64,000 nucleotides of DNA from contig JALOON010000011.1 of assembly GCA_025454405.1 (NCBI GenBank), forward strand, positions 124,001 through 188,000. Reading direction: 5' to 3'. This DNA comes from Oscillatoriaceae cyanobacterium Prado104 (GTDB lineage Bacteria; Cyanobacteriota; Cyanobacteriia; Cyanobacteriales; Microcoleaceae). Numbering within the stretch: position 1 is the first letter of the stretch; the number at the start of each line of letters is the position of its first letter. The position numbers were made by a program, and so were the translations under genes. Under the pieces are notes generated by a model, which saw only the letters and a list, made by a program, of their open reading frames with translations, had not been told where the DNA came from and did no database searches. Positions 8,184-17,760 of this stretch are shown here, in pieces.

Positions 8184-9728
8184 ATGAGTTATTTAATTCC
8201 CCTATTTAGGCAATTACTTGCACCAACAGCCAAGCGATTCGATCGAGCTTTAAACAACCCTAAGATTGCCCAACAAAATGTCCGGCGAGATATCTGCGAT
8301 CGCCTGATTCAAAGCGAGTACGGTAAATCCTTGGGAATTAGTTCTGCCGCAGATTGGCAGCGCGTCCCGATCGTAGATTACGATCGAATCGAACATTTGA
8401 TTTTAGCAGATCGAACTTCTCAAAAATACCAAAGTTCGCTGACACCCGAACGAATTCTGTTTTATGAAAAAACCTCTGGAAGTAGCGGTGCCGTTAAATG
8501 GATTCCTTACACGCCAGCGCTGCGAAAATCTTTCAATCAAATGTTTTGCGTGTGGGCGCACGACTTAATTCAAAATGGCCCTAAATTTTCAACTGGGAAG
8601 ATTTATGCTTGTATTTCTCCACAATTAGAACTGCCAGATTCCGCACCAGAAAATTCCCTGACTTTAGCAAATGATTTGGATTACTTAGATGGTTGGCTGC
8701 GCTGGTTGCTGCGTCCTTGGTTGGTGATGCCAGAAAAGCTCGATCGCTTGCAGGATATCAATTGTTTTAAACAGCAGCTTTGTCTCGCCTTATTGCAGGC
8801 TGAAAATCTCGAAACTATTTCGATTTGGAGTCCCAGTTTTCTCGAAATTAATTTAAAATATATTCAGAATAATCGGTTTTTTTTGCAAGAAAAGTTACTC
8901 GGTAAAATATCCAATAAACGCGCGACAATGCTGAAGGAACCTCAGATTCCTTGGAGTGAAATTTGGTCTGACTTAAAGCTGATTTCCTGTTGGGATGCTG
9001 CCAACTCAGCAGACGGAACTCAAGGATTGCGATCGCGCTTTCCCGATGTCTTGGTTCAGGGTAAAGGTTTGCTAGCAACTGAAGCCCCGATGACAATTCC
9101 GTTACTCAAAGCTGGGGGATGTGTGCCGGTGCTGGATGAAGTTTTTTTTGAGTTTGAAGATGGCAAAGGAAACTTGCACGAGTTGCACGAACTGAGCTCG
9201 GGAGAAGATTATCAGATAATTTTGTCACAAAAGGGAGGCCTGTATCGCTATCGAATTGGCGATCGAGTGCGCGCCGCAGGTATCTATCGCCAAACTTCTT
9301 GTTTGGAGTTTTTAGGGCGGCATGAAGCCACCAGCGATTTAGTTGGCGAAAAGCTACATGAAAGCTTTGTGCGTCAGATTTTGGAGTGTTTGAAATGGCA
9401 AGGAACTTGTTTTAAAACCTTAGTTCCGATCGCGCATCCGCCCCACTATATTCTGTTACTCGATCGCGCCGAAGAAACCCCAGAAATTCTGGCCCAACAT
9501 ATAGATTGTGCTTTATCGCGATCGACTCATTACCGCCGCGCGCGACTGCTAGAACAACTCGCACCTCTAGAAGTTTTTATTTCCCCTCAAATTCCTGAAT
9601 TTTTAGCTTTGTCCCGCATTCGATCGGGCAGTATTTGGGGTGGTATCAAGCATCCCATTCTCGCAACATACCCGATGAACGCTGCAGCGTTTTGCGAACT
9701 TAAGTTTCACATCCAGTCACATAGTTAA
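8184..9728 (+). CDS. GH3-family acyl-adenylate amide synthetase
   Basis: 514 residues, full length for the GH3 superfamily. The adenylation core shows T97-S-G-S-S-G102 followed by KWIPYT, the phosphate-binding loop of these enzymes. Later conserved parts are LISCWDAANSADGT, GKGLLATEAPMTIP (acyl-AMP pocket) and YRYRIGDRVRAAG, then the C-terminal FLGRHEATSDLVGEKL segment. GH3 enzymes activate a carboxylic acid with ATP and join it to an amine or amino acid, as in plant indole-acetate and jasmonate conjugation. It is the last gene of the cluster and may complete the product by amide formation. Substrates are unknown. A free-standing acyl-activating role is an alternative. Confidence 0.88.
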   Translation: MSYLIPLFRQLLAPTAKRFDRALNNPKIAQQNVRRDICDRLIQSEYGKSLGISSAADWQRVPIVDYDRIEHLILADRTSQKYQSSLTPERILFYEKTSGSSGAVKWIPYTPALRKSFNQMFCVWAHDLIQNGPKFSTGKIYACISPQLELPDSAPENSLTLANDLDYLDGWLRWLLRPWLVMPEKLDRLQDINCFKQQLCLALLQAENLETISIWSPSFLEINLKYIQNNRFFLQEKLLGKISNKRATMLKEPQIPWSEIWSDLKLISCWDAANSADGTQGLRSRFPDVLVQGKGLLATEAPMTIPLLKAGGCVPVLDEVFFEFEDGKGNLHELHELSSGEDYQIILSQKGGLYRYRIGDRVRAAGIYRQTSCLEFLGRHEATSDLVGEKLHESFVRQILECLKWQGTCFKTLVPIAHPPHYILLLDRAEETPEILAQHIDCALSRSTHYRRARLLEQLAPLEVFISPQIPEFLALSRIRSGSIWGGIKHPILATYPMNAAAFCELKFHIQSHS

Positions 9729-10692
9729 TTGAACTCGAACCCGAGAACCCATTTGACATCTTTGATACGTCTATCGGCTCAACATAGGGCGATCGAGCTG
9801 CAAGATAATCAAAAGTTAAGCAAGTTAAGCAAGTTAAACAAGGAGGGCAGTTACCATCGGGAAACTTTACCGCACTCAAAGCCTTAGCCTGGGAGAGTTT
9901 GGTTAACTGTGACTGGCACATCTTAAGTTGAGATGTTAAATAGCTAAACTTGAGTGGCGCGATCGAGTTCAGCAGTGCAGACTAAATATTGTATCTCTCA
10001 GATTAAAAGTCTTGCAGCCTCACAGAGCTCAAATGAGTTCGATTATTGCAAATTAATTTTATTAAGTTTTAAGATAAAGTTTTATAATGGCTAATCGTAA
10101 CCTTTGACCCCCCCGTACCGAAACCCTACAAGTATCATAACCTACAGTAAAACTTTGTAAACTTTGCGGAGATTACTTAATCAGTGCATAAAAATCGGCG
10201 AGTTAAAAATATATTTTCTACCAAAAGTTAAAGCGAACAGAGGTTCGATCGCCCTTGGTTCCCAGTAGCAGCAAGAGTTTAATCCTTCCATCGGCCGCTC
10301 GTGCCAGATCGCAGGCCGCCAGCAACATACGGCAGTATAAAACCTTAAGTGTTTTCAGCTTGACCGTTGGATCTGAGAAAATGCTGATAATTAAGTCATA
10401 ACTGGCCGATCGCAGGTTATGGATAGTTACGGGGTCGGGAATTAAATTCCCAGGAGGAATTTCCAAAAATCTCACAAACTTTTACAAGCAAATATAAGAG
10501 GAACTAAAGGTGTGGAAACACTACATTAACTGTCGCGGGCGACTTCCCCACAGCCTGGAAAAGATTGAGGGCTGTTCTAGATCGACCGCGATCGCCACAA
10601 GTAGCCCTGGAGGGCAAAACGCATATCGAATCGATGGGCGTTAGCAACCTCCAAATGCTAGCTGCCAAATAACACCGTGAGGGGGCCGGGCC
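9729..10692. other. 964-bp region without a convincing gene
   Basis: I see no credible coding frame. It contains a short tandem AAGTTAAGC repeat at about 9815-9840, a palindrome GGGAATTAAATTCCC at about 10438-10452, and an AT-rich stretch near 10050-10210. It probably holds the promoter and leader of the hybrid kinase gene that follows. Short frames on the minus strand have no family-like content. Confidence 0.45.
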
Positions 10693-13600
10693 ATGCAACT
10701 CCGCAAAAAAACATTATTAATCATCGGTGCAGCGCTGATTTGCCTAATTTTGGTTCTCTACGCTACCGCATCAACTATTTTGCTGCACGACTTCCACAAC
10801 CTCGAAGTGCAGTACGTCCGTCAAGATGTCGCTAGGGCCTTAGACGCTTTAGACGATGACTTGTCAAATTTAGATATCAGCGCCAGGGACTACGCCCACT
10901 GGGACGATACCTATTCGTTTGTCGGCACAGGCAGCGAGGAATTTGTCAAGTCAAATTTCGTCGATTCTACATTTACTTACCTGCGACTGAACTTCTTGTT
11001 GGTGCTGGACTCCAGGGGTAACACCATCTTCAGCAAAGGTTTTAACCTGAAATCTAAAACCGCAATCCCGATTTCCGAAAGCTTAAAACAGCACCTGATA
11101 GACGCGCTGCTAGCATCCGAGACAGGTGCCAGTTCGATCGACCGCGCCCCTCCCGCCAAAACAGGGGTCGTCACTCTCCCAGAAGGGACGCTGCTGGTTG
11201 CCTCAAAGCACATCCTCGACAGCAACGATCGCGGGCCCGCCCGCGGGACGCTGATCCTGGGACGCTACCTCGACACCACCGAAATCAATTTACTTTCAGA
11301 ATTGACTCACCTGCCAGTAGATTTTAGATTGCCGAGTTTAGATTTTAAAGTAAGAGCGACAAGATACCCCAGGCGCAACACCAAAGTAGGCACAAAATCG
11401 AGCTGGGGTTTGGACGATCTCAACGTCAATATTTCCAACCTCAAATCAGTAGAGATTCTCGTCGAACCGATCGACGAAAATGTAGTTGCAGGATACGCTC
11501 TAATTCGCGACATTGCGGGCCAACTGGCCCTGCTGCTGCGAGTAGAAGTAGACCGAGGAATCTACCGTCAAGGCCAAGCTACTTTAGAACTGTTTACATC
11601 ATCAATCCTGGCAGTAGGTTTAGCATTTAGCGCGATCGCCCTGCTGCTGTTAGAAAAATTAGTTTTGGCAAGGTTGGAAGACCTCAGCACTAGCGTTAAC
11701 AACATCGCAGCCAGCGGCAATCTCGACTTGCGAGTTGAGATGTCCGGAGCTGATGAATTGTCCGGTCTGGGCGATACAATTAACCGGATGCTAGAAGCCC
11801 TATCAAATTCTCAAGCGGAACGCATCAAAAGCGAAGATAGGTATCGGTTGATGGCAGAAAACTCAACCGACATGATTACCAGACACGATCCCAAAGGCTT
11901 TTTTATTTACGTCTCGCCAGCTTGTCGCGCCCTGCTGGGATACGAACCAGAAGAACTAACCGGCAAGAACCCCCTACATTATTTTTACTCAGGAGATATA
12001 GAAAAAATCGCCAGAGCGCACTCAAAATTGATGTCGCTACCGGCAACTTATACAGTCAGCTACCGCATCCGCCGCAAAGATGGCAAATACATTTGGTTTG
12101 AAACTACCAGCCGCACCATCAACGATCCAGAAACTGGGAAAGTGCAAGAAATTATTAGCGTTTCCCGCGACATTAGCGAACGGATGCGAACCGAACAAGA
12201 AATCCGAGAAAGCGAAACAGCAATTAAAGCTTTGTATCAGGTAATTTCTGCACCCCGCACCGATCCGCTCAGCGCTGTCTCTAATTTCGATCGGCGACTG
12301 AAAGATTTGCTAGAAATGGGGTGCAAGCAATTCGGTTTGGAAGTCGGGATTTTGGGCGCGATCGAAGGGGATAAGTACCGGATTATTACGGTTCGGTCTC
12401 CTGATGGGGCGTTCGTTAAAGGACAAACTTTTAACTTGGAAAAAACTTTTTGTGCTGCTACTGCGAAAACCAAAGAACCTCTCTATTTTGAATCTCTCAA
12501 GTTTGCAGTTTGCTCTTTCGATAATGTCAGCACGCCTTTCGATATAGAAGCTTATATCGGCATCTCTGTTACAGTGGGAGACGCAGTTTACGGAACCCTT
12601 TGTTTCTGCAGCCCGCATCAAAAAACTGAACCCTTTAGAATGGTGGACAGAGAACTTTTGAAGTTGATGGCTCAGTGGGTGAGCAGCGAACTGGATTCCC
12701 AACAAACGGGCGTAGATTTAGCAAAAGCCCGCGATGAAGCCTTGGCGGCAACTCGAGCTAAAAGCGAATTTTTGGCAACCATGAGCCACGAAATTCGGAC
12801 GCCGATGAATGCAGTAATCGGCATGACAGGTTTGCTGTTGGATACAAATTTAAACCCCCAACAGCGCGATTTTGTGGAAACTATCCGCAGCAGCGGCGAT
12901 GCTTTGCTGACGCTAATTAACGATATTTTAGATTTCTCGAAAATTGAGTCCGGCAAATTGGATTTAGAAGAACACGCCTTTGATATCCGCACTAGCATTG
13001 AGGAATCTCTCGATTTGGTGGCTGCTAAGGCGGCGCAAAAAAATCTGGAATTGGGTTACTTCATCGATCGCTCTGTACCTGCAACTGCGATCGGCGACAG
13101 CACGCGATTGAGGCAAGTTTTAATTAACTTGCTCAGCAACGCAGTGAAATTTACTGAAGCTGGAGAAGTTGTAGTTTCCTGTACGGCGAAACAACTGTCA
13201 GTGCTGGCGGCTGACAGTAGCGATCGAGCGGCAGTTAATGGCGAACAATTAACAGCGATCGAGCAAACCTACGAAATCCTATTTGCGGTGCGCGATACGG
13301 GCATCGGCATTCGCGCCGATCGCATGGATCGGTTATTTAAATCCTTCAGCCAGGTCGATTCTTCCATCAATCGCAACTACGGCGGTACGGGACTGGGCTT
13401 GGCCATCAGCCAGCGTTTGACTGAAATGATGGGCGGCAGAATGTGGGTGGAAAGTATGGGCGAGTTGGCAGGCAATCCCCCCAAGGATTTTCAAGCTGCT
13501 ATTTGGGATTGGGGATTCCCAGAATTTGCAGAAACAGCAGAACAATTGGGTTCTCCCAAACAGTCATTTGGCAGCAAGTCGGCTCGCGATCGAGAGCTAA

Positions 13601-15081
13601 ATTTAAATGGCAATTTCAAATCATCTGGTTCGACATTTTATTTCACGGTTGTCGCCCAATGCCGACAGAATTCTTTGCCCGTGAATTTGAGTTCGGTCCC
13701 GCCGGAATTAGCTGGAAAACGGTTGCTAATTGTGGATGATAATGCTACCAACCGCCAAATTTTGACACTGCAAGCTCTGTCTTGGGGAATGCTGCCTCTG
13801 GCTGCTGCTTCGGCTAGTTCGGCTTTAGATTTGCTCGCTCGAGAACAATTCGATCTAGCGGTTTTGGACATGCAAATGCCGGAAATAGATGGATTGGCTT
13901 TGGCAGGACAAATTCGCAAATACCCCGAATGCGAAAAGTTGCCACTGGTAATGCTAACTTCAATGGGCAGGCAAGAGGCTGGTGTTGCCACTTCCTCGGT
14001 AGGTTTTGCAGCTTTTTTGAACAAGCCGATCAAACAATCTCAGCTTTATAATGTTTTGATCGGTATTTTTGGCAGAAATCCCGCTGAAGTTTGGTTGCCA
14101 ACCGCTAGCAGAAACGGCTCGCAAAGTATACCCCTACTGGCCAAGGAATTGCCGCTGCGAATTCTGTTAGCCGATGACCATTTGGTAAATCAAAAGGTAG
14201 CTTTGCAGATTTTGCAGCGGATGGGGTATCGAGCTGATGTGGCGGGGAACGGCAAGGAAGTGCTGGAAGCCTTGCGCCGCCAGCATTACGATGTGGTGCT
14301 GATGGACGTGCAAATGCCGGAAATGGACGGCTTGGAAGCTGCGCGGCACATTCGCGATCGATGGGAGGAAGGTTCGCAGCCTCGAATTGTGGCAATGACG
14401 GCGAATGCGATGCAGGGCGATCGCGAGGAGTGCATCGCTGCGGGGATGGACGATTACGTCAGCAAGCCGATCGCCATTGAGGAATTGGTTGTGGCTTTGA
14501 GCAAGTGTCGCCCGCTTAAGGATCGGGGGTTGACGGCGGTTGCTGAACTCGATCGCCCTGCAAGCACTGGCGGTTTGAACTCGAACGCCCCATTGCAGTT
14601 GCAGTCAGAGTTAGAAGCGCGATCGAGTGCGATCGCGACTGAAAACCAGCCCATCGCAATTCCCAATTCGGTGTTCCCATGCGCTGAATCTGGTGTTTGC
14701 CAACAGCTTGCTACCGATCGCAGCGAACTCGATCGCCAGATTGTTGAGGGGCTGCGAGATGTGGATGCTTTGGAAGAGGCGATCGAGCTTTACCTAGAAA
14801 GCTCGCCCCAACTGCTGCGGGGCATTGCTCATGCTGTTGCCAATGGCGATCCGCTGGCTTTGCGGCGGGCGGCTCACTCTTTAAAGTCGATCAGCGGGAC
14901 TCTGGGTGCTTTCCGCTTGTACGATCTTTGTCAGGAACTCGAAGTTATGGGTCGCATCGGTACGGCATCGAACAAGTCTTTGTCGGGACAAGCTTTTGCG
15001 ATTTTCCAACAAGTTGAAGCTGAGTATGAAAGAGTTGAGCAGGCTTTGAAATTAGAGTTGAGAGTTAGTAAGGAGTTTTGA
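10693..15081 (+). CDS. hybrid histidine kinase: CHASE4-HAMP-PAS-GAF-HisKA-HATPase-REC-REC-Hpt
   Basis: 1462 residues behind a GAGGGGG ribosome site. Order: membrane helix about 6-27; periplasmic CHASE4 domain about 45-270; second helix about 298-322; HAMP to about 372; PAS about 385-505 (YRLMAENSTDMITRHDPKG); GAF about 520-680; HisKA with the phosphorylated H699 (MSHEIRTPMN); HATPase with the N-box near 811 and GGTGLGLAIS; receiver 1 with D1059; receiver 2 with D1205 (VVLMDVQMPEMDG); Hpt with H1395 (AAHSLKS). All phosphotransfer residues are present, so a complete His-Asp-His relay within one chain is possible. The periplasmic ligand is unknown and no partner regulator lies next to it. The last residues (LRVSKEF) and stop come from an STRR array. 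Confidence 0.95.
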   Translation: MQLRKKTLLIIGAALICLILVLYATASTILLHDFHNLEVQYVRQDVARALDALDDDLSNLDISARDYAHWDDTYSFVGTGSEEFVKSNFVDSTFTYLRLNFLLVLDSRGNTIFSKGFNLKSKTAIPISESLKQHLIDALLASETGASSIDRAPPAKTGVVTLPEGTLLVASKHILDSNDRGPARGTLILGRYLDTTEINLLSELTHLPVDFRLPSLDFKVRATRYPRRNTKVGTKSSWGLDDLNVNISNLKSVEILVEPIDENVVAGYALIRDIAGQLALLLRVEVDRGIYRQGQATLELFTSSILAVGLAFSAIALLLLEKLVLARLEDLSTSVNNIAASGNLDLRVEMSGADELSGLGDTINRMLEALSNSQAERIKSEDRYRLMAENSTDMITRHDPKGFFIYVSPACRALLGYEPEELTGKNPLHYFYSGDIEKIARAHSKLMSLPATYTVSYRIRRKDGKYIWFETTSRTINDPETGKVQEIISVSRDISERMRTEQEIRESETAIKALYQVISAPRTDPLSAVSNFDRRLKDLLEMGCKQFGLEVGILGAIEGDKYRIITVRSPDGAFVKGQTFNLEKTFCAATAKTKEPLYFESLKFAVCSFDNVSTPFDIEAYIGISVTVGDAVYGTLCFCSPHQKTEPFRMVDRELLKLMAQWVSSELDSQQTGVDLAKARDEALAATRAKSEFLATMSHEIRTPMNAVIGMTGLLLDTNLNPQQRDFVETIRSSGDALLTLINDILDFSKIESGKLDLEEHAFDIRTSIEESLDLVAAKAAQKNLELGYFIDRSVPATAIGDSTRLRQVLINLLSNAVKFTEAGEVVVSCTAKQLSVLAADSSDRAAVNGEQLTAIEQTYEILFAVRDTGIGIRADRMDRLFKSFSQVDSSINRNYGGTGLGLAISQRLTEMMGGRMWVESMGELAGNPPKDFQAAIWDWGFPEFAETAEQLGSPKQSFGSKSARDRELNLNGNFKSSGSTFYFTVVAQCRQNSLPVNLSSVPPELAGKRLLIVDDNATNRQILTLQALSWGMLPLAAASASSALDLLAREQFDLAVLDMQMPEIDGLALAGQIRKYPECEKLPLVMLTSMGRQEAGVATSSVGFAAFLNKPIKQSQLYNVLIGIFGRNPAEVWLPTASRNGSQSIPLLAKELPLRILLADDHLVNQKVALQILQRMGYRADVAGNGKEVLEALRRQHYDVVLMDVQMPEMDGLEAARHIRDRWEEGSQPRIVAMTANAMQGDREECIAAGMDDYVSKPIAIEELVVALSKCRPLKDRGLTAVAELDRPASTGGLNSNAPLQLQSELEARSSAIATENQPIAIPNSVFPCAESGVCQQLATDRSELDRQIVEGLRDVDALEEAIELYLESSPQLLRGIAHAVANGDPLALRRAAHSLKSISGTLGAFRLYDLCQELEVMGRIGTASNKSLSGQAFAIFQQVEAEYERVEQALKLELRVSKEF

Positions 15082-15236
15082 GTTTTGAGTTTTGAGTTTT
15101 GAGTTTTGAGTTTTGAACTTTGAGTTTTGAATTTTGAGTTTTGAACTTTGAGTTTTGAACTTTGAGTTTTGAACTTTGAGTTTTGAACTTTGAACTCTGA
15201 GTTGTGAACTTTAAATTTTGAACTTTGAGTTAAAGA
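15060..15236 (+). repeat. GAGTTTT / GAACTTT STRR array
   Basis: Tandem heptamers GAGTTTT and GAACTTT run from the 3' end of the kinase gene for about 170 bp. A shorter copy in the other orientation (AATTCAAAACTCAAAAC type) lies at about 15340-15370. Between them, around 15299-15329, is an AT-rich imperfect hairpin. Confidence 0.85.
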
Positions 15237-15386
15237 CAATTCTTATATGAAATATCTAAATGTTTGCTACAAACGATCGGCCGGAATGCAGGGAACATAA
15301 AAAAAATGATTGGTAGCATTCTTTTTTCTATTTCAGATTAATTCAAAACTCAAAACTTAAAACTCAGAACTTCCCCTCTCCCTTCT

Positions 15387-16601
15387 CTAACTTGATTTCT
15401 GCAAAAAATCAGCAATTTTGCTAACAGCTTCCTCCAAAACAGACGGCGATTCAACTAAGGCAAATCGCACGTAACCTTCTCCCGATTTCCCAAAACCGGC
15501 ACCGGGGGAAGCTGCAACTCCTGTAGTTTGTACTAGCTGAGTGCAAAATTTCACTGAATCCGCATCCCAGGGCGCGGGCAGCTTCGCCCAAACGTACATC
15601 GTAGAGGGCGGCGGTATGGGTACTTGCCAGCCTGCGTTTGAGAGCGCATTTACGAAGGCATCGCGCCGTTTGCGGAAGGTTTCAACGCTGATTTTGACGG
15701 TATCTTGAGGGCCGGTTAAAGCTGCGATCGCTCCATTTAAAATCCCTTGATATTGATTGAAATCTACTGCTGCTTTTACCTGGCGCAATGCTTCAATCAA
15801 TTGGGAATTTCCGATCGCGTACCCGATCCGAAAACCTCCCATACTGTAGGATTTTGAGAGCGTAAAAAATTCGATCGACACGCTTTTATCTCGATCGGCC
15901 ATAAACACTGATGGTGCCATCAATTTTCGCTGTTCCTCGGCATTTACGGGGTGGCGCGCACCATCAAACACCAAATCTACGTAAGGGAAATCGTGAACTA
16001 AAACGAGTTCGTGTTCCCGGCAAAAAGCCACGGCTTTTTCAAAGAAAGCTAAAGGAGCGATCGCGGTTGTCGGGTTGTGAGGGTAGCTCAAAACCATCAT
16101 TTTTGATTGAGCTAAAACAGGTGTCGGAATATCTTCAAATACGGGCAAAAACTGATTTTCTGCTAACAGCGGCATCGGATAAATTTGACCGCCTGCTAAA
16201 TAAACTCCGCCCGCATGAGAAGGATAACCCGGATCGAGCAGCAACGCAAAATCTCCGGGATTGAGTATTGCTAAAGGCAAATGCGCCGTGCCTTCTTGGG
16301 AGCCGATTAACGGCAGCACTTCTGTTTCCGGATCGGCAGCAATTCCGAACTTTTGTTCGTACCACAAAGCTGCTGCTTCCCGAAAAGCTCGCGTGCCGTT
16401 AAACAGTAAATAACCGTGCGTTTTGGAGTCGGACAAAGAGCGAGCGATCGCATCTGTAATGTGACTTGCTGCGGGCAAATCTGAAGAACCGAGAGACAGA
16501 TCGATGACATTTTTTCCGGCGGTTCGTGCGAGACGCTTCGCCCGATCCATGTCGGCAAATACGTTCGATCGTAGGGGGTGTAAACGGTGAGAAAATTGCA
16601 T
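15387..16601 (-). CDS. class I/II PLP-dependent aminotransferase
   Basis: 404 residues from ATG 16601; the frame is open further upstream, but that part starts only with TTG and lacks family sequence. Fold type I landmarks are present: N176 (YPHNPTTA), D204 and Y207 (LVHDFPYVDL) contacting PLP, and the Schiff-base lysine K250 in FTLSKSYSMGGFRIGY. The sequence is of the LL-diaminopimelate/aspartate aminotransferase kind common in cyanobacteria, but the substrate cannot be fixed by eye. It stands alone between repeats and the thioredoxin gene. It probably acts in amino-acid metabolism in the cytosol. Confidence 0.88.
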   Translation of the reverse strand: MQFSHRLHPLRSNVFADMDRAKRLARTAGKNVIDLSLGSSDLPAASHITDAIARSLSDSKTHGYLLFNGTRAFREAAALWYEQKFGIAADPETEVLPLIGSQEGTAHLPLAILNPGDFALLLDPGYPSHAGGVYLAGGQIYPMPLLAENQFLPVFEDIPTPVLAQSKMMVLSYPHNPTTAIAPLAFFEKAVAFCREHELVLVHDFPYVDLVFDGARHPVNAEEQRKLMAPSVFMADRDKSVSIEFFTLSKSYSMGGFRIGYAIGNSQLIEALRQVKAAVDFNQYQGILNGAIAALTGPQDTVKISVETFRKRRDAFVNALSNAGWQVPIPPPSTMYVWAKLPAPWDADSVKFCTQLVQTTGVAASPGAGFGKSGEGYVRFALVESPSVLEEAVSKIADFLQKSS

Positions 16602-17102
16602 TATTTTTATTAAATTACTTGTGATTTTAGAACTTACTGTCTGCAAAACAGTCTTGGATTGCGGTCGATCTCTCTCGGCGTAATCTGGCTAGAATAATAG
16701 CGTATATTGCAAGGAATAATAAGGGAAGTTGCATAATAATAAACTCTCGATTAGTTATAAATATCCTGTAACTGTCTGTTTGCCAATTTATCTGGTTGTA
16801 ATAGTAGCATATATTGCAACGCACAGAAGGCTGTACCGAGGCTGAATAGGACAGAAGTAGCGCAACCTATTGCTACATAAATCGTCTAGTTTGGGGACTC
16901 GCGTTGCAGAGGAGAGGAATTTTGTTTTTTGTTAGACATAAGTTTGCTTATAACTGAGATTTTCTATTCAATTAGTTTCGCCTGCGAGTGGGGAAAAAGC
17001 TATGCGGTGCGTCATTCAAAATATCTGATTTATTTCAAACAATCTTTTATTGACGCACCCTACAAAATAGAAGATGTCTGACTCCTAAAACAGCTCAAAA
17101 CT
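16602..17102. other. 500-bp intergenic region with a GTGCGTCA inverted repeat
   Basis: No credible gene. Inverted arms GGTGCGTCA at 17006-17014 and TGACGCACC at 17051-17059 enclose an AT-rich spacer, like a common dispersed cyanobacterial repeat. Upstream promoters of the aminotransferase gene should lie near its right-hand start, but no clear boxes were found. Confidence 0.45.
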
Positions 17103-17429
17103 TCATAGCTGAGGCTCGAGCAAACCGATTAAATTTTGTTTAGTAATTGCTCCTTCGTAAGAAAGCACTACCTCGGCATTTTTAAACAGCCTGAAAGCCG
17201 GTACACCTTCTACTTTATACTGTTTGACAGTATGGGGATTGGGGTCAATTTCCATTTTAACAACTTTCAGGCGATCGCTGTAGTTTGCAGCCACCCAATC
17301 TACCGAAGGCGCTACCAGTTTGCAAGGGCCGCACCAAGGAGCCCAAAAATAGGCAAGCACCGGTTGCTCTGCTTTCAGGACTTCTGTTTCAAATTGTTCG
17401 TCGTTAATGACAATTACGCTGTTGCTCAT
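17103..17429 (-). CDS. trxA: thioredoxin
   Basis: 108 residues with the active site W32-C33-G-P-C36-K and the conserved cis-Pro (VEGVPAFRLF). Length and layout are those of classical cytosolic thioredoxins, which reduce disulfides in target enzymes using thioredoxin reductase or ferredoxin-thioredoxin reductase. Cyanobacteria have several paralogues and the exact type (m, x or y) is not decided here. It stands alone: the 330 bp before it hold two hairpins, and the next gene upstream is a co-directional unknown protein. Confidence 0.92.
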   Translation of the reverse strand: MSNSVIVINDEQFETEVLKAEQPVLAYFWAPWCGPCKLVAPSVDWVAANYSDRLKVVKMEIDPNPHTVKQYKVEGVPAFRLFKNAEVVLSYEGAITKQNLIGLLEPQL

Positions 17430-17543
17430 GCTTCTACAATTATTTTTCCTATTGATTTGCGCAGCATCGGCTCTGCAAAAGTTACAAAGACCTAGAAAAC
17501 AGGCTCAAAAGACTGTTTCCGATCTTAACACAAGTGGTGTAAG

Positions 17544-17626
17544 TTCCCACCTCTACGGATGAGGGGTGGGAATATCAGCCAAGGGATATCGGAGGTACAT
17601 CCTTGACGAAGGTACCTCCGATATCC
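17544..17626. repeat. two adjacent hairpins, possible IS200/IS605-type remnant
   Basis: Hairpin 1: TTCCCACC (17544-17551) pairs with GGTGGGAA (17565-17572) around a loop with CTC/GAG pairing. Hairpin 2: GGATATCGGAGGTAC (17584-17598) pairs perfectly with its complement at 17612-17626 over a 13-base loop. Two closely spaced strong hairpins without a gene resemble the subterminal structures of IS200/IS605 elements or their non-autonomous relatives. The rest of 17430-17760 holds nothing else I can name. Confidence 0.5.
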
Positions 17627-17760
17627 ATCAATATTTCCGGTTTGGCTCGATCGCTATTTGCGCCAGTAATATATAACTCGCTGCCAAAGTTGAATTTACA
17701 AATGCTTTACCGAGCCCGATCGTGTTTCCCAAGATTGTAGATCTGACAAGCACAACAGAT

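Noticed and set aside
10218..10475. 85-codon minus-strand frame before the hybrid kinase
   Set aside because: No recognised motif, no ribosome site of note, and it lies in a region with mixed composition.
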